From Lates calcarifer (Eukaryota; Chordata; Actinopteri; Centropomidae): a DNA stretch of 64,000 nucleotides. Under the pieces are notes generated by a model, which did not search any database, was not told where the DNA came from, and saw nothing but the letters and a program-made list of their open reading frames with translations. Positions 44,625 through 58,990 of the stretch are shown in pieces. A program made the position numbers and the translations under genes. The stretch's first letter is position 1; each line of letters begins with the position of its first letter. Where the stretch lies: positions 25,684,378 through 25,748,377 of the forward strand of contig NC_066853.1 of assembly GCF_001640805.2 (NCBI RefSeq), read 5' to 3'.

Positions 44625-47600
44625 CAAGTCAGTTGTATACCTTCCCTTTTTTCCGATCCAACAATTCTGTTTTAACATATTTTAATATTTTAACAAATGC
44701 ATGCAAAGTGACAATATATATGAATATTAAATAAGTTTTTGAGAAGCCAAAAACTTTTTGAAGGAGATCCACAGAGATCCACCAAATTTCACACATTATT
44801 CCTGGTGTATAAACCACTCCTCTTTACCCTTTATCATTTTCACATCTTCAAACTGTGCTTGAATCAGTATAGCAGATTATGTGCAGTCATTCATTTAAAT
44901 GCAGAGGCACATTTCCACAGTCACATATTCAGGTCTGGCAGATTCAAATGCAACATCAAAATGCTCTGAAACATCCAGGCTTATAGGCACTCCACCCATA
45001 GTCTTCATAGTTCTGCCAAATAATCAATCAAATTGCCAGTTTGTTGGCAATCTTCTCAATTCAGGATAGGATTAGTTTTACAGTTGGAATTGGGGTAACG
45101 TAATTGTTACTGGGATATGTCTGTAATTCTACTCCTGCCCACATCTGCCATGTGAGTAATTATTACTGCAGCAAAAATCCCTGCCTCTTTGACTAACTGC
45201 AAAATGGCCTGGGAAAATAACCTCAGGTAGAATTAGTTCCATCTGAATTGACATCCTTGAGATTTGTTGGCATAATTCTGTAGAGGCCCGTACAGCTTCA
45301 CAAACCATGTCATTGTGGATCCTCCGACTAAATTGCACTTGAAAGAGGCTGAACAAACTCTCAAGTGTGACCCAGTTGTGAGTTTGCTCCTGCAGCCATT
45401 CTCTATTGTTATTATTCAATATCAGCTGCAGGAGGAATTTATGATGCACTGACCATTCTTTATGTGATGACAACACATAAATAGAGACAGTCTCATCTCA
45501 GTAGTTTTGAGGACAGGTTATACCAGCAGTACTGCTCAAAGGAGGTTTTAAATTCCCCCAAACCCAATAACTTTCCAGCACTCTACAATAGAGTCAGATA
45601 AAACCTGTTTAATGATGGCAATGTCTAAGTATCTGCTTAGAAGTTGCATTATGGAAAAGTAGGATCCATTGTTTATACAACTGTTTTCCATACCAGTCAC
45701 TAAAAGTCACAATATCTCAGCCCCTGCTGCCATTCCTTTAAAAAAAAACTCTTTGTCTCTTTAGTTTCCCAGCTTTATGAAAGGAAGATTTAACATAGCT
45801 GGACTACTCCCTTGGACTCAGAAAAGGGGGTGCACACAAACACATCCTGGTCTACTATTTTGTCTCCACAGGGATACAGGTGAAAACAACTACAAATATG
45901 CTTCAGATATGTGCAGACTACTACCTGCATGATGATAAGATATGATTTTGATACTTTGGACTAACAGCTGTAGTAAATTTGGTGTACTTGTTTTCCCATA
46001 AGCTATTGCTACAACACTGTAAACTCTTCCCACTGTGGGACTAAAAAAAGATTATTGTATATGTATGTATCTTACTTGATCCAAATATTCAAAACTGATT
46101 AAAAACTACAAATTTATAGTAGATCAACTTAAATTATTGATATAATATGAATGAGTACAAACTCTTGAAAATGATGTGTCACAATCTGATAGTTTCAGTC
46201 TGTTGGAGTTACTGGGACTACAATTTTCACATTCACACACTCTATTTTTCACTATGCAGTAAAATGCTTGCAAGGATTTTCATCAGCTTTATTTTAGCTG
46301 ATACCCATCCTTGAAAATACATCCAGATTGGCCAGAGTACTGATCTCACTCACAGCTCACCCCTACTGATAAGAAAAAAACATCCACAGTTTTACCACAA
46401 AGGTAACACCACTTCTTCCCAGAGTCATGACTCAGACAAATCAGGTTGTACTGACATCATACATACCTTGGTTCCTTTAGTAGAATTCAGTGGAAGAATC
46501 TCCAATGTCCATTAAGCATAGATGTCAATAAATCGGTTTAGAAATCATGTCTAAAAGGTGCTCTATATAAGTTTATGTCTTATCTCATCATGAGAGTAAA
46601 ACCTTTTCTTCGGTACTGGAGTTATCTACGTCGTACATTACTTTACAGTATGAGGAGAAACTGCTATTAGCCAAAGCAGCCTGATGAATTCTCATGATAT
46701 GAATGTGCCAAAATGTAAAGGTTGTAGGTTACAGCACAGAGGTGGAGATCAGTTTAAGTGAGACTGTTCTTCTGTAAGAAACGAGCCTGTACGTCATCTG
46801 TGTAAGCATCTTATTACAACCCATTGTTATGGTCCATTGCTCAGTGACCTCTTGTGGCCATAGTAATTATGTCAGGGGCAAAGGATGAAATGGGGTGCTG
46901 TAGGTAGAGAGCAACAAAGTGACAGCACTGTCACCACTGTTCACTTCATGTTTTTCATGAAACCAAAAATCATTGTTTCTTTTATCCATTACTGTTCCTC
47001 AACCTAAACAGCATGCTTATTATTGTAACCATTTATCTGCAGAGACCTGGCTCTCTCCCTGTATTTTCTTATTTGGCTGTATTTGGAAGGTTTCTGGGCA
47101 GTGGGTGTTTGGCACCCAGCGTCAGGGTGTGAGGGACTCTATGAAAACGTAGTGACCAGGTTACATTGCTGTCTTAATGACTTGCCTCACTTTCGGTCTA
47201 TGTCATGGATGCATAAAGAGCTGCAGGTCTGTGTGTCTGTTTGACCAAACTGCACACACACATGAAATGCCACAGCGGACAGGAGGAAATGCACATCTTG
47301 GCTATATTCACACAAAATCCAGTGATACCTTCCTGCAGGGTTGTTGTTCGGAGGTGTGTGAATGTGTTTAACTGTGGTTAAGGATGTAAACAATGAGGAA
47401 ATAATATTTGATTTCTCTGATTCACTGCTTTGTTCTAGTTAATGCTGCTTGCTCTCATTGTCAAGGTTGCTTGACCACTGCTGCTCTCTCTCATTTGTTG
47501 AGCTAAGGATGAGGAGCCAACTTTGAATGATGTGTTTACAAATAGCAACCAACAAATTCTGCCTACACCTTTAAAGAAGTACTTATGCACTTACCAAACC

Positions 47601-47984
47601 ATGTCTGCTCCATAAGCTTAACCACACGCTTATTACTTTTACTACAAAAGGTCCTGCTGCTCCAGGGATGATTGGTCATTTTTGAATCACTAACACTTTG
47701 TTCCAGGTGTGTGTACATTTGTTTACAAATGTGATGTTCCATTATAACAAACTGAAATGTAGGTACAACTACAGTCCTTCAATAAATCCTCTTTCATGAA
47801 CATTGATAGGTAATGATCATTTATTGTTGAAAATGTTTCTGAAAGGCGCTGATTCAGCCTAATGATCATTTTGCAGTTTGTGGTGCTGTTGAATTGTATT
47901 GCGTTATGACTGTTAACCTGGCGATGGTGGTGTATTCATAAAAAAATAACACAAAAAAGCAGTACTGAAAAATAAATCAAAATG

Positions 47985-48440
47985 CAGTTGGTGCAGTTAA
48001 GGTGAGTAGCAGTTTTGGAAAAGCCCTGGCACCCACTGTGCTGAGGTTGATGGCTTGTTGAGCCAGTTAACCTGTTGATTAAGACTGCAAGGAGTGGGAG
48101 GGGGAGGTCAGTGAGATAAACCACAGAAAGCTTATGAAAAGACTTAAATGTTAATGATAAGATTTTAAAGTTAATCTGCTGTGACACATACAGCAGATGT
48201 AATTGAATCAACCAGGGTGTGACGTTCAGTGGGCTTTGAGCGTGCAGTAATCCGTACTGCAGAGTTCCAGAGGAGTTGAAGTCAGTGAGTACGTTTGTTG
48301 GGGATGCCTGCCAGGAGTGCATTGTAGTAGTCCGTGCGTGATGTAACCAAAACATTGACCTGGACTTCTGTTGAGTGTTGTGTTAAAGGAAAGGGTACAG
48401 TCCAAAATAACACCAAGGCTCTTAACTGGTGCAGAGACCG
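47985..48440 (-). mobile_element. L2-like LINE fragment (minus strand)
   Basis: On the minus strand, shifted frames give TVSAPVKSLGVILDCTLSFN, then TDYYNALLAGIPNKRTHSLQ-like and QQINFKILSLTFKSFHKLS-like stretches. These parallel the LGVxLDxxLxF, DYCNALLxGLPxK and FKxLxLxFKALxG phrases of fish L2-type LINEs. It is frameshifted and inactive. Confidence 0.75.
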
Positions 48441-48519
48441 TTATGATGGCCTCAGCAGTGGGGAATGAAGAAATATTGGTTTTTGAGGGTTTTGATTTAT
48501 GAGGAGTAGCTGAGACTGA

Positions 48520-48655
48520 AATACACTCATCAGCATCAGAAAAAGAGAAGCACAGGGATTGGATGAAGTACAGCAGGCCCTGAGACCATCTCTGCCCTGG
48601 GTATCCTCCAAACAGCCAGCAAGGACAGCCGGACCAAATGTCACTGCAAGCATTG
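48520..48655 (-). repeat. Dispersed repeat segment, inverted relative to the copy in fat3
   Basis: The reverse complement, starting GTGACATTTGGTCCGGCTGT, aligns with about 10440-10592. It lies directly upstream (minus orientation) of the LINE fragment at 47985-48440 and may belong to the same insertion. Confidence 0.75.
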
Positions 48656-48879
48656 TGATCAACTGAGAGAGAGACCAGCCTACTTCTGGTACATGTCTGG
48701 TCGCAGGAAAATAAAATGGATGAAATAAGACTCAGGCTCACTCAGCAACTGTTGTGCCCACATCTTTACAGACCTGCCTCCATCACAACACCCTGGATCA
48801 GGCTATTGCACTTGATGGGCGGACCGTGTTCTGCACTGACACAACACAAGACTTCAGTAAGATGAGGGAGGAGGATTCT

Positions 48880-49765
48880 GCATTTACCTCAATGATCTTT
48901 TGTGGTCAAACACAGTCAAAGTGGATAGGCGGTATTAACCGGACATCAAGTTTTTAATTCAGTTTGTTACTGCTCTTAACATTCTACCATCATCATCCCC
49001 ATGACTAAAAAGTCTAAGTCTAGCATAAATGACTCACCATCACTGATGAAGTGCTCTGAGAAGCTGGTTATCCAGTACATCACAGACAACATCCCAGTTA
49101 GCCTGGACCCTCACCAGTCTACATTCAAAGCCAACACATCTGCAGACAATGAGATCTCTGCAGCCCTCCACTCAGTCAGCTCAGCATTCAATACTGTCTC
49201 CCCCATGAGACTGAACAGAAGACTGCAGTTGTATCCTCACAAACTGACCTCAGGCTGTTCAGATTGGCAGTCCTCCACTTTATGGTGCTTGACAGCAGAG
49301 CCCCCTGTCTACGTCAGTGATGCGGGTGAACAGTTTTAGATTCATGGTCATCACACATCTCCACCCTGGTAAAGAAAGCTCAGAAATGACTGAAGGATGA
49401 AGGAAACTGAGGAAGGCTAAAATCCTGAGCCACTATCTTGTGACCTTTTACAGAGGAGCAGTAGAAAGCATCCTACCTGGAAACATTACAAACTGACATG
49501 GGATGTTCATGGCCCAGGACAAGAAGGCTCTGCAGCTGCTGATTAAAACCGTCCAGAACATCATCGGTTCCAGCAACCAAGCATCAGTGGTATCAGTGAT
49601 GGGAGGAGCAGAGTCCAAAGGAAACTAAGAGATGAAACCCCCCCCTCCAGGCAGCAGCCTGTTTGCCTGCTGCTGTCTGGCAGGTGTTAGGGATCTGCTG
49701 CTATACTACCAGACTTCAGAGCAGCATCTTTCCTCGGGCTGTTAGACGACTGAATTCATCCTCCA
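48880..49765 (+). mobile_element. Non-LTR retrotransposon fragment (reverse-transcriptase remnants)
   Basis: + strand frames give MKCSEKLVIQYITDNIPVSL followed by DPHQSTFKANTSADNEI, then an AFNTVSP motif A-like stretch. After 49330, in broken frames, come LRKAKILSHYLVTFYRGAVE and ALQLLIKTVQNIIGSS. These follow the order of a fish CR1/L2-type ORF2, with the middle (including the YADD region) deleted. Confidence 0.8.
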
Positions 49766-52700
49766 CGCTTTTTATCACTTTTTATGACTATTATTTATTA
49801 ATTCATTTGTATAACTATTCTTTATTGTGAGTAGTATAAAAGGACTATATCTGCAATTTGATTATATAATTTTGGGTTGCATGATGAGAATTCAATTGCA
49901 TTTTGAATCAGGTACTCTGAATAGATGTTTATGTTATTTTGTCCACCCCATTTATGCCAGTGATTGTAGGGTAAACAATAGAAATACCTCTGTGTATAAT
50001 GCAACACTCCAAAATGATCATATTTTCTCTTAGTTATTAATGATGCAGTGGTGAATATATTCTGCTGGCACAAACAGAGTAGATATAGGACATATAAGAC
50101 ATTGTTTTTAGGACTGTGAGGACTGCATCACATTATTCACCTACAGTTTCAGTGTGCAGATGACAGTTCAGCGCTCTTGTGAGATTCACAGTTGAGTTGT
50201 CCTTCAACAATGAGCAGCAGGCTGCACACTTCACTGTATCTGTGCTCTCCAAACTTCCAAACTGTCTATAACTCAGTACTAATCACACTAAGCGTTTGCA
50301 GTGAAGCTCCAGTGTTTCATCATGGGTTCACGAGCAGGGCAGTAACATCCCTGAATGCCTCTAAATCACAACCCATTTATACTAGTCCTAGATCTATGGC
50401 CTCATCCAAAAATGGAAGTCTACAACGACTGCCTGCATCCACTCTTTATAGTACATTTCCCAAATGTGCAGCCTGAGCCATAGAACTGTAAATTCCAATA
50501 AACAAAATCAGTGCACATAGAGCTGTGGATGAACAGCATGATGTGGTAGAGCTGAGCTGCTTCATTTATCTCCATAAAATCTGATACATCAATGCACTCA
50601 CAACACCACAGAGGTATTGTGAGTGCTCACCAAGAGGACATTTAAATTAATTTAGAAATCAAACAGGTGTTTGAATTCATTAATTCAATGTATTAACTTT
50701 TATTTTGTAGGCAGTTTGGGGGGTTGTAAAACCAACCAAACCTATGGGTAATGATAATTTTGTTTGCTGGGTTAAAATGCCAAAATTTATAGTTGACCTG
50801 TTTTCAGGCTGCATGTTGCCTCCAAACAAATACTCGTCTTTAGAGTAGCATGCTGTTATGGTGAATGCTTCTGTAAAAATCTCTGTGGTTGTCATTTACT
50901 GCTGGGACAAATATCCTCACTCAGCCCTTTAGCTGAGTGCAAAGTTCTGAAAAGCAGAGCAGTAGCAGTCCTACTACATGTTCATCTCTGTCTCCCCAGG
51001 TTGGTGGCACATCACTCCTCTCACTGAGAATGGTGTGTAAAAACTCCTGATGGTAGCTGTCCTACTACATATGATCTGGACCCTGTTCGCTCCTCCAAGC
51101 CATATTTCACTACCAAATGCTAGTATGCTGAAATGATAACTAACATTGTGAACACTGAAAGCATTACCTGCAAAACACATGGATGTTAATGAGTATGTTG
51201 CTATGAAGATGTTAGCAGTTTAGCAATTCCATGCACCAAATGCAAACTGGCCTCATAGTCCAGCAGCCTAACAGGAGCTTAAACTGTGCTAGGCACTGCA
51301 GCCTCCCCCAGACTGACTTTCACTATTCTCTGAAGGGCAAAACTGTTCTTTTATTTACCGCTAAATCTAATTTCAGTTTTTGAGTTTTTGCATTGTTTTT
51401 GTAGTTCACTAAATCACTATAGTCACCTTATTAGTAGAAAGGTGAGTACAAGTAACAATGAGATCAACAATAATAAACTACTACAGATACTACTGTTGTT
51501 GCTATGTCTTCAAATCCTACTCTGATTTCTACAACTCTTTTTTTTTTTTTTTTTTCATTTCAATGGTTGGTGGAATATCATAGGATACATATATATATCT
51601 GACATATTCCTGGTACCTCTGTGCAGACAGACAATAGCTAGAGGAGAAAAGAGATGACCAGATTAATCTCAGCTCAGCTTTGTTAACTGTGTCTGCTCTC
51701 TTTTTTTGCAACATGTTTTTGTGTAAGAAGTTGTGATGTGAGTAATGAATAAAAAGCTTCCTAGTTTGTAAAGATGGAATGCATCACCCAGAGGGAGTAA
51801 TACCTGCACTCTATAATGAAATCTCTTGCCATAGCCACATAATAAATCACTGAGCTTGTGGTAATTCAAGCAGGCATGGGCGTCATTTTATAGTCACATG
51901 TTTCATACACCCATGCATGTTCAGTCTGCACACAACAATGCTGAGCCCTGTGTCCTTGTTGCTAGTTTGCTGCCTGATTGACATTTAGCTCTCTCCAGCT
52001 CAGCAGCCACCTCCCGCATCAGGATACAGGTACATGAATTTTGAATGCTCATGTTCTTTAAATGTTTATGTGTATCTCATGCCCTACAATGACAGTTTAT
52101 GAGCTCACAGTCTGTGTCAGTCCTGCTCAGATTTTTCCCTTAGAATCACACAAGCAAAGCCACATCTCCAAACTGAAAGGCATGCAGGCTGCAATAAGTG
52201 CTTACAAACTTGTTGTGAGTGTCCCGACCAAACTACCCTTGTTGAGACGGGAAGGATCTCATCAAGGAACACAAGGAAAGAGCTGTTTGAAGTCTTTTAA
52301 GGAAAGTCCAAGTAAAATCATGTCAGTCAGGACAAGTACAAATCTGTCTTAATGAGTCCCAAGTTACAATGTAAGTCTTACAAGCCTTTATAAATATGTC
52401 AGAACATATTAACCCTTCATAAAAACTTCTCAAATCACTCCTTCAGGATAACCCTTTGCTTTGCTGTGGTTCTGTATATTGTTCCATTTAATTGCTGATT
52501 ATCTAATAGATGTGATACATCTGGCAGAGCTTCTGCGTTATGTGGGGAATATTTGGAACATATTGAACATACAGACCGAACACTAGAGTTTAAACCTTTC
52601 ATAAGCCATCACTCTAAGTCTACAACAGTGAGTACTGAGACTCACACATGGATTTTCAGTGGAAAATTGCTTTACGACTTACGCAAGTCTGTGACTTTAA

Positions 52701-53284
52701 CACCACAAATTCAGTAATTCCCAGTATAACAGATCTCAGTTCTTACATCAAGACAATGAATAATAAAGGTTATACAATAAAGTATGCAATGACCCATCAA
52801 AGGCTCCCTGTGGTCCGGGTGACCAATCAGCAGACAGGACTGTGCTCATTGATATGCCAGTATAGTTCGAAAGAGTCTCAGAAATCCCACAGCTAATGAA
52901 AAGGAGCCAATTAGAGAGAAGTATAGAGGGAGAGAGGGGACTCCTGAGGCACAAAGGATGAGAGACCTTTGATACAAGTCATCCACAGAGAAAGAGAGAG
53001 AGAGAGAATGCCCTCAGCATTGCTTGCTCTCCCTCTCTCTCTCTCTGTCTTATCATCCCTTTACGGATTCTCTCTCTCTCTGCATCTATCTCTGTCTCTG
53101 TCTCCCTTTTTTCCACACTCTTATTTTCCCCTTTTTGTGTGTGGAAGGGTACACTACACACGCTACATGGACAACAATACAGCAACACCCATATTTTCAG
53201 CACGTCATTCCAACACCATGCAGACTAATCTGGTCTGCTCTGGTTTCAGACTTTACACCAGATGTTGGGACATGGCTGCAGGGA
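49766..53284. other. mtnr1b intron, nothing recognised
   Basis: AT-rich sequence with a T run near 51538-51555 and CT-rich/GA-rich short tracts near 52990-53100. No gene or complete element could be supported. Confidence 0.5.
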
Positions 53285-53324
53285 TTAGACATTACTGAAG
53301 TCCAACACTGATGATGGCCTGACT

Positions 53325-53425
53325 TTCACTGAGCATTCCAGTCCATGCCAAAGGTGCTCGACACAGTCGAGGTCTGGGCTCTGTGCAGGACAGTCAGGTT
53401 CTTTCAAACCACTCTTGGAAAACCA
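53325..53425 (-). mobile_element. Tc1-like transposase fossil fragment
   Basis: The minus strand encodes CPAQSPDLDCVEHLWHGLEC, closely resembling the Tc1 phrase around the third catalytic residue (PAQSPDLNPIEHLWxxLE), with the glutamate kept. Only about 100 bp are recognisable. Confidence 0.7.
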
Positions 53426-54898
53426 GTTGAAACATATTTTGAGTGTTTGTTGCTTTCCTTTTCTGAAATGTGATATGATTTTCTTCAACCTACAGTGACT
53501 TTTGCATGCAGTATTTCCAGCACATGTTTCTCTAAAAACTTGAGATGGTCAGCAGATGCCACACTCCACTGCTTTTGTCTCTATATGCACCAGATACAGG
53601 GGTCTGTAGTGCAGTAAATTGGTGCAGTCGGCTGATAACTACCCAAGGCTGTGTTTTCTCTGAGTGTCACTCAGGCAGTAACAAATTCCCCTGTAAACAC
53701 CAGCACCCAATATCATCCTTTTGGGTGTGGTGACAATGTGATATTCCTACCTAATAGGATAGGACATGCAGACAGAGTGTCACTAAGTGCATACTCTATA
53801 TATTCAGGGACAGAGAAATGTCATGAGTTACTTTACCAGTTGTCTATAATATTATGTTAGGAACCATGTTACCCTTCCTTCACCTACATACAGTCTGTCA
53901 CTGACACACAGGCTGAACCAGAAGAATGTGGTGAAAGAAATATTCATACCTTTATTTCAGTAGGTGTCAGTGACACAATAAAAAAATACTCTGACAGCCC
54001 TTCAATGTTCAAAAGAGTGAAGGCACAGAAGCAGCCCCATCCAAATGTACTATGGGATGATACAAAAATGCTACAGGATGGTAGGAGATCAGTAGATGGC
54101 CTCTACCTATTTCTCATCCCATAGTGACATTTAATATTAAGAAGAGATCAAATATTTAGAAAAAGATGGATTTTATGTCAACAAGTGGCTAATAGGATAC
54201 ATGTGTTAGTTTTGAGAAACTAAGAGACAAAACAGCAAACTGTTATTTTTCACCCACCTTCAGCAGCTCTTATTTTCACTTTATTCCACATCTTAACAAA
54301 CAGCAGATCTGCCCTAGTCTACAATTACATTTGTCAAGAAAATGTTGAATGTGATAGAAAAAGCAACAGTGACAGTGCTAGGTTCAAAAATAAACAATGA
54401 AAAGGACAAACCATTTTATTTTGTTTGTCATAGTTTGGCCAATTACTCAGTCCACTTCTATTGTGTAATTATTAACGCATTATCATGTTAAGCTTTGAAT
54501 TGGAGGACATGATAGAGCAGTTTTAGTTCAACAACAAAAGAATTTGTGCCAATATTGTACTGAAAATGAGTAATTTGAGTAAATGTATTATTATCTCCAT
54601 TTAGCTTCTATGTTTTATTTGTCTCTGTACCCATTGTCTCATCCAAATGATAAGTTAGGATGTAAAAGAAGAGGATCAGTGTGATCCATTCCAGCCCATC
54701 ATGGTGTTCAAGCTTGTGCACAGGAGTTGGGAGGGTGTAAACGGAGGCGGGCGGAGCAAGAAAGATTACAATACCAGTGCATGCTGATGGGGTAATGGCA
54801 GATAAACAGCCCAAAAGGAGACAGACAGAGGAATATAAATTCAAAAAGAAAGGCTTTGATCAGGCCAAGGGGAAGAACCACATCAATATTAGTGCCAC

Positions 54899-54942
54899 AG
54901 ACTCAGGGTGGGCGGCCATCTACCTTGACCAGTTGGGTTGTA
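54899..54942 (-). repeat. Retroelement 3' tail fragment, inverted copy
   Basis: The reverse complement (ACCCAACTGGTCAAGGTAGA and onward) closely matches 33061-33100. It is a short copy of the same dispersed tail. Confidence 0.75.
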
Positions 54943-56192
54943 TGTAATGTAAGCAAAGGCTTTTATAGACATGAAGACCTGAAAACAAACATCTGCGAGC
55001 ACAGTGGGATTGATAAATAATTTTAAATGCTCTGCCAGGTGAAGTTAAGATAGAAATCCTCAGGCCTGTCTTCAGTCATTGCAGTTCTGTAAAACCAATA
55101 TAAACCACCAGTTTTTACTCACTTATGTTGTGGATGCTGTTTTGCCAGATGCCAGCAAAAAGCATATTCCACCATTTTCCTCCTCAGCCAGCTGTTAGTG
55201 TTGGTTTCCAAAGTGATGCATGAGCTTCTGAAGGAGCTATTGTAGCATAGCATTTTTTTCAAAGTGAAACTTTCTGTGCTTTGGGAAGAATCCAGTTTGA
55301 TTTCGTGGGTTCTTGTATTTATTTTCAAAGTGATTCAGGTTTTTTGCTTAACTGGTTTATTATACATTTCCCTCCCTAATTACCACGGTCCTCTTGGTAA
55401 CCCAATTTGTATCCTGCTGTAAGTGTCTTATTGAACAGCACGAGGATGGCTTCTCTCAGCTGCTGTATTGTAGAGTTCCTGCTCTTATGCTGTTAGGACA
55501 ACATACAAATTTCCCATTAGAGCCTTTGTGACAACTCTGAGCAGTTGGTTGTTTCATTTCAGCTTCCATTTTCTCCAGCTGTTTAACAAGAAAGTGTTTG
55601 ACTATTGGTCAGTCGTTTTCCAGTGTCTTAGAATTCCCAGAAGTCCCAGAATAAATTTTGATTTCTGGTTTTGCCAGTTTTCTGTAATTTCTGTAATAAC
55701 TCTCTCTGCCTCTACCTCATCCTCCCTTAATGGATTTTCTCTTTGCCTCTGCCCATCAGTCTCTTCCCTCATCCTCTTTATGAATGCCATTTGACTTTGT
55801 ATCTCTGTCCTTGCTTCTTCTCCTCTCTTATGGTTACACTGGCAAGGTCATTCTGTATTTTACTCCTCCTTCACTCCTTATGGACCCAGGTTGTGGGTAA
55901 TTAGGACTGGGCTCTCTTTAAAAAAAAAAATAAAAATACATAAAATATGTATCCAAATACAAACACACCTGGCACAAAGTCTATACATGAACTTGTTTTG
56001 TAAAATTGATGAAATAGTGAGCATATTTCCATAGTTTCAGAATTAACTTTTAATCAGTAGCTTGGATGTACAGTAAAAAAAAAAAATTGGCTTCATAGAA
56101 TGTTAGATCATCCTCCAGCCTGTTATACTGAAAACACCTGTCCAGGTATTGTGAAATAACTGACTTAAGTATGTTAAACATGGTTTCCCCAG

Positions 56193-56233
<41 letters not shown>

Positions 56234-58469
56234 AAAGGGGCTGCAAGGACATTTACACTTACTTCCTCATTGAGAAATTCTGGACATATGAATATGACTC
56301 ACCCACCACACTGCTTGCGCCCAGTTGACCAATGAGTAGTAGTAGTAGTAAAGCAGTGAGTCTCAAGATGGCTAATGTTAGAGGAATCATCAGAGAGATT
56401 CAGCCATATATTCAGATTCTCAGACTGAGATGACCAGGGTTTTCCAGAAGTGCATACACTATCAAGCTGGGTGAAAGAAGTCAGCTTGAGGCTTTTTGTT
56501 TTATTTGTTTTTGTGTTGTTTGTTCTGTCAGATCCTGTGACAGAATGACCTAATCTATTTTAATTACAATTATAGAGGTAGTAGTTTATCCTGGTAGACG
56601 TCATGGGAGTTATTGTTTACACTGTTTCATTGTTAAACAACTCCTGCAATTAATGGCCTTTATGGTAATTTGTAGGTCAAGATTCTCTAAGTCAATTAGA
56701 AGGAAACACCTACAGGCTGTTAGCCGAGCTGCCGCTAATGTTAGCTGAGCTTATTTCTAGTTTCTCAGCTTGATTTTAGTTTAGGATTCCAGTGTTCAAC
56801 ATTCAGGAGTTTTTTACTGGGAACCAAATTATCCTCAGAGGTCTCCTCCTCTCCAAAACAAACAGATCAAGTAATCAAAATCAGTAATAACACACAAAAA
56901 AATCTGTTTCAGATTAAAAATCTGTTTCTTTGTGAGGCTCTTGGGCGGAACAGTTAATTTGCAAAGAAACATTACAGCCAGCCTATTAAACCTGGACAGG
57001 TGGCTGCAGAAAAAGAAAGTTTGCTTAGCTTCATTTTCATAGCCTAGGTATCAGGTGAGCTTAACCTCTGTCTGCACTGCAGCTCTTCCTTACTATGCAC
57101 AGGTAAACAAATAGCATTACACCCCCTCTTCTCAGGTTACCAAAATATCAGTGATGAACCTTTTGGTCATGACTGCATTTTTCAGTTACTACTACATTGC
57201 TGGATTTACTGTAAGACAGGCTGAAAACATGATAAATACCATTCACTTTTACAAGGTTTACCCTCCTTGACATCCCTGGCCTTGCAACTTAATGAGGATT
57301 CTGCACCAGTGGCAAAGTACCACTAAGCCCCATCAGTCCTGCTCTCCTTCCCTCTGCCCTCACTGTGAGAGAACCAGCACAGCCTATATTAAGCATCAGA
57401 GGGAATTGACAGAGTATATTTCTATTAATACCTGAGAGGCAGTCGGCAAGCATCTATAATTGATACAACTGCTGCTTGTGTTGCTTTTGAGAGTCTGCTG
57501 TGTTCAGATCAGTGTTTTCCTCAGGTCACACACTGTAGCACTAAAACAAGGAGGAAACATGTTGTTGTGGGAGCACTCAGTCTTCTCTCCTTCAGATTAT
57601 ATAACCTTAATCTGCCTTTGCATTGGCCTCTGTGGATGTGTGTGTCTGTGAGAGAGATGCAGTTTCCATTCAGTGTTGACCCTCCCCACCCCAGAGCGAG
57701 CTCTGCCTCAAATGACCTGTGAATCTATCTCTCCCTTTCTCTCTTTGTACCATATACTAAAAGCCATCCTCTTCTATTCCCTTCCTCCTCCTCTTTTGGC
57801 TGTTCTTCCTCCTCTTCTGTCCTCCTGCTTCTGAATCTCTCCTCTCTGCTCTCCTCGCTTCCAAAATATTCCTGTGTTAACCACCACAGTTTTTTGTTTG
57901 TTTTTTTGTCTTCTCTTTATTGATTATTTATCAACATTTCAGACAACCATTAACACTCACATTCACAACTACAATCAGTTTATTGTGGCCACTTAACCTA
58001 GCCTGCATGTCTGAAATTACATGACTGTGGAATGAATAGTGAATAGTGTCAATGAATGTTCATGTATTACATAGATGTCACACCTTTTGTTTTCCTCATA
58101 CTGAAACCTGAATCAGAAAGCGTAGGTGAAAGCTGGTGTTTTGTTTTGTTTTGTTTTGTTTGTTTGTTTTTTTTTTAAGTAGAACTATGGGAGACTGCTG
58201 AAAATTTAAAGTGGTACTGAAACTGGTACCATACTTTTGGAAAATTGGATTGTCTGTTTATCAAGAAAAAAAAACGTTCTATGAGAGGTGAGCACAGCAA
58301 TGTGAGATGAGGAGAGAGAGATGAGGAAGGCATGGAAGCACCATGAGACATTTGGAACATGGATCCAGGGCAGCAACCTCTGGATAATAACTGTCACGTA
58401 GCTATAAAGGAGATTTGGTGGAGCAAGCCCCCAGCAAGTTACCATTTTTTTGTAATTAAGACATACAAA
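54943..58469. other. mtnr1b intron, simple repeats only
   Basis: AT-rich sequence with a poly(A) run of about 31 bp at 56198-56228, a short (AGT)n at about 56337-56351 and pyrimidine-rich DNA at 57720-57870. No gene recognised. Confidence 0.5.
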
Positions 58470-58990
58470 GCTTAGGGGTCTTTGAAAGGTTCATTTTCTG
58501 CAAGTAGGTTTCTTGAAGATATGATATCAGCCTTTAGTCTCTTCAAATGAATCAATGGCTTAAATCGGTTTATTGTCTCCTTTAATGCTCTATATAATAA
58601 ACTTGACCTGTGGCATGGCGAATGGCACACTCCTGCTTCCTGATAGTAATGAAAGCACACAATGAAGATGCTGGATCTGTTGGAATCCATTCCCATGACC
58701 AGTCCAATCCAATGGGATCAGTCTGGTCATGGGGGAGTGAGAAGATGTTGGGGTCCAATACTTCAGCCGTGAAATGGGACATGAACTTGACAAAATTCCC
58801 TCCCTTCAGGTGCTCTGATATGCTGATTACTCTGAGGTTGCAAGCATCAGGAGAGGGTCTCCAAGTCCTTCTCTTGTTCAGTGAGTTATTTATTTTCATT
58901 GATTTTCCAGTGCAACAATCATATCACTGTAGAGTGAGAGTGAGCTTTCCAACTCATAAGCTCAAGCATAATCTTAGGCAATTTTCTTGC
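58470..58990 (-). mobile_element. L1-like LINE fossil (ORF1 end joined to ORF2 start)
   Basis: Minus-strand frames give NLRVISISEHLKGGNFVKFM and, after it, PNIFSLPHDQ- and GQVYYIEH-like stretches. These recall the L1 ORF1 RNA-binding domain order (NLRIxGIPEG, then ...GQVYYxG). A HLKRLKADIISSRNLL stretch follows and resembles the start of L1 ORF2 endonuclease (LKADIIxLQETHL). It is broken by frameshifts and stops. Confidence 0.65.

Noticed and set aside
45129..45476. A 115-codon minus-strand open frame in mtnr1b intron 1
   Set aside because: Considered as a transposon remnant, but no motif could be matched with confidence.
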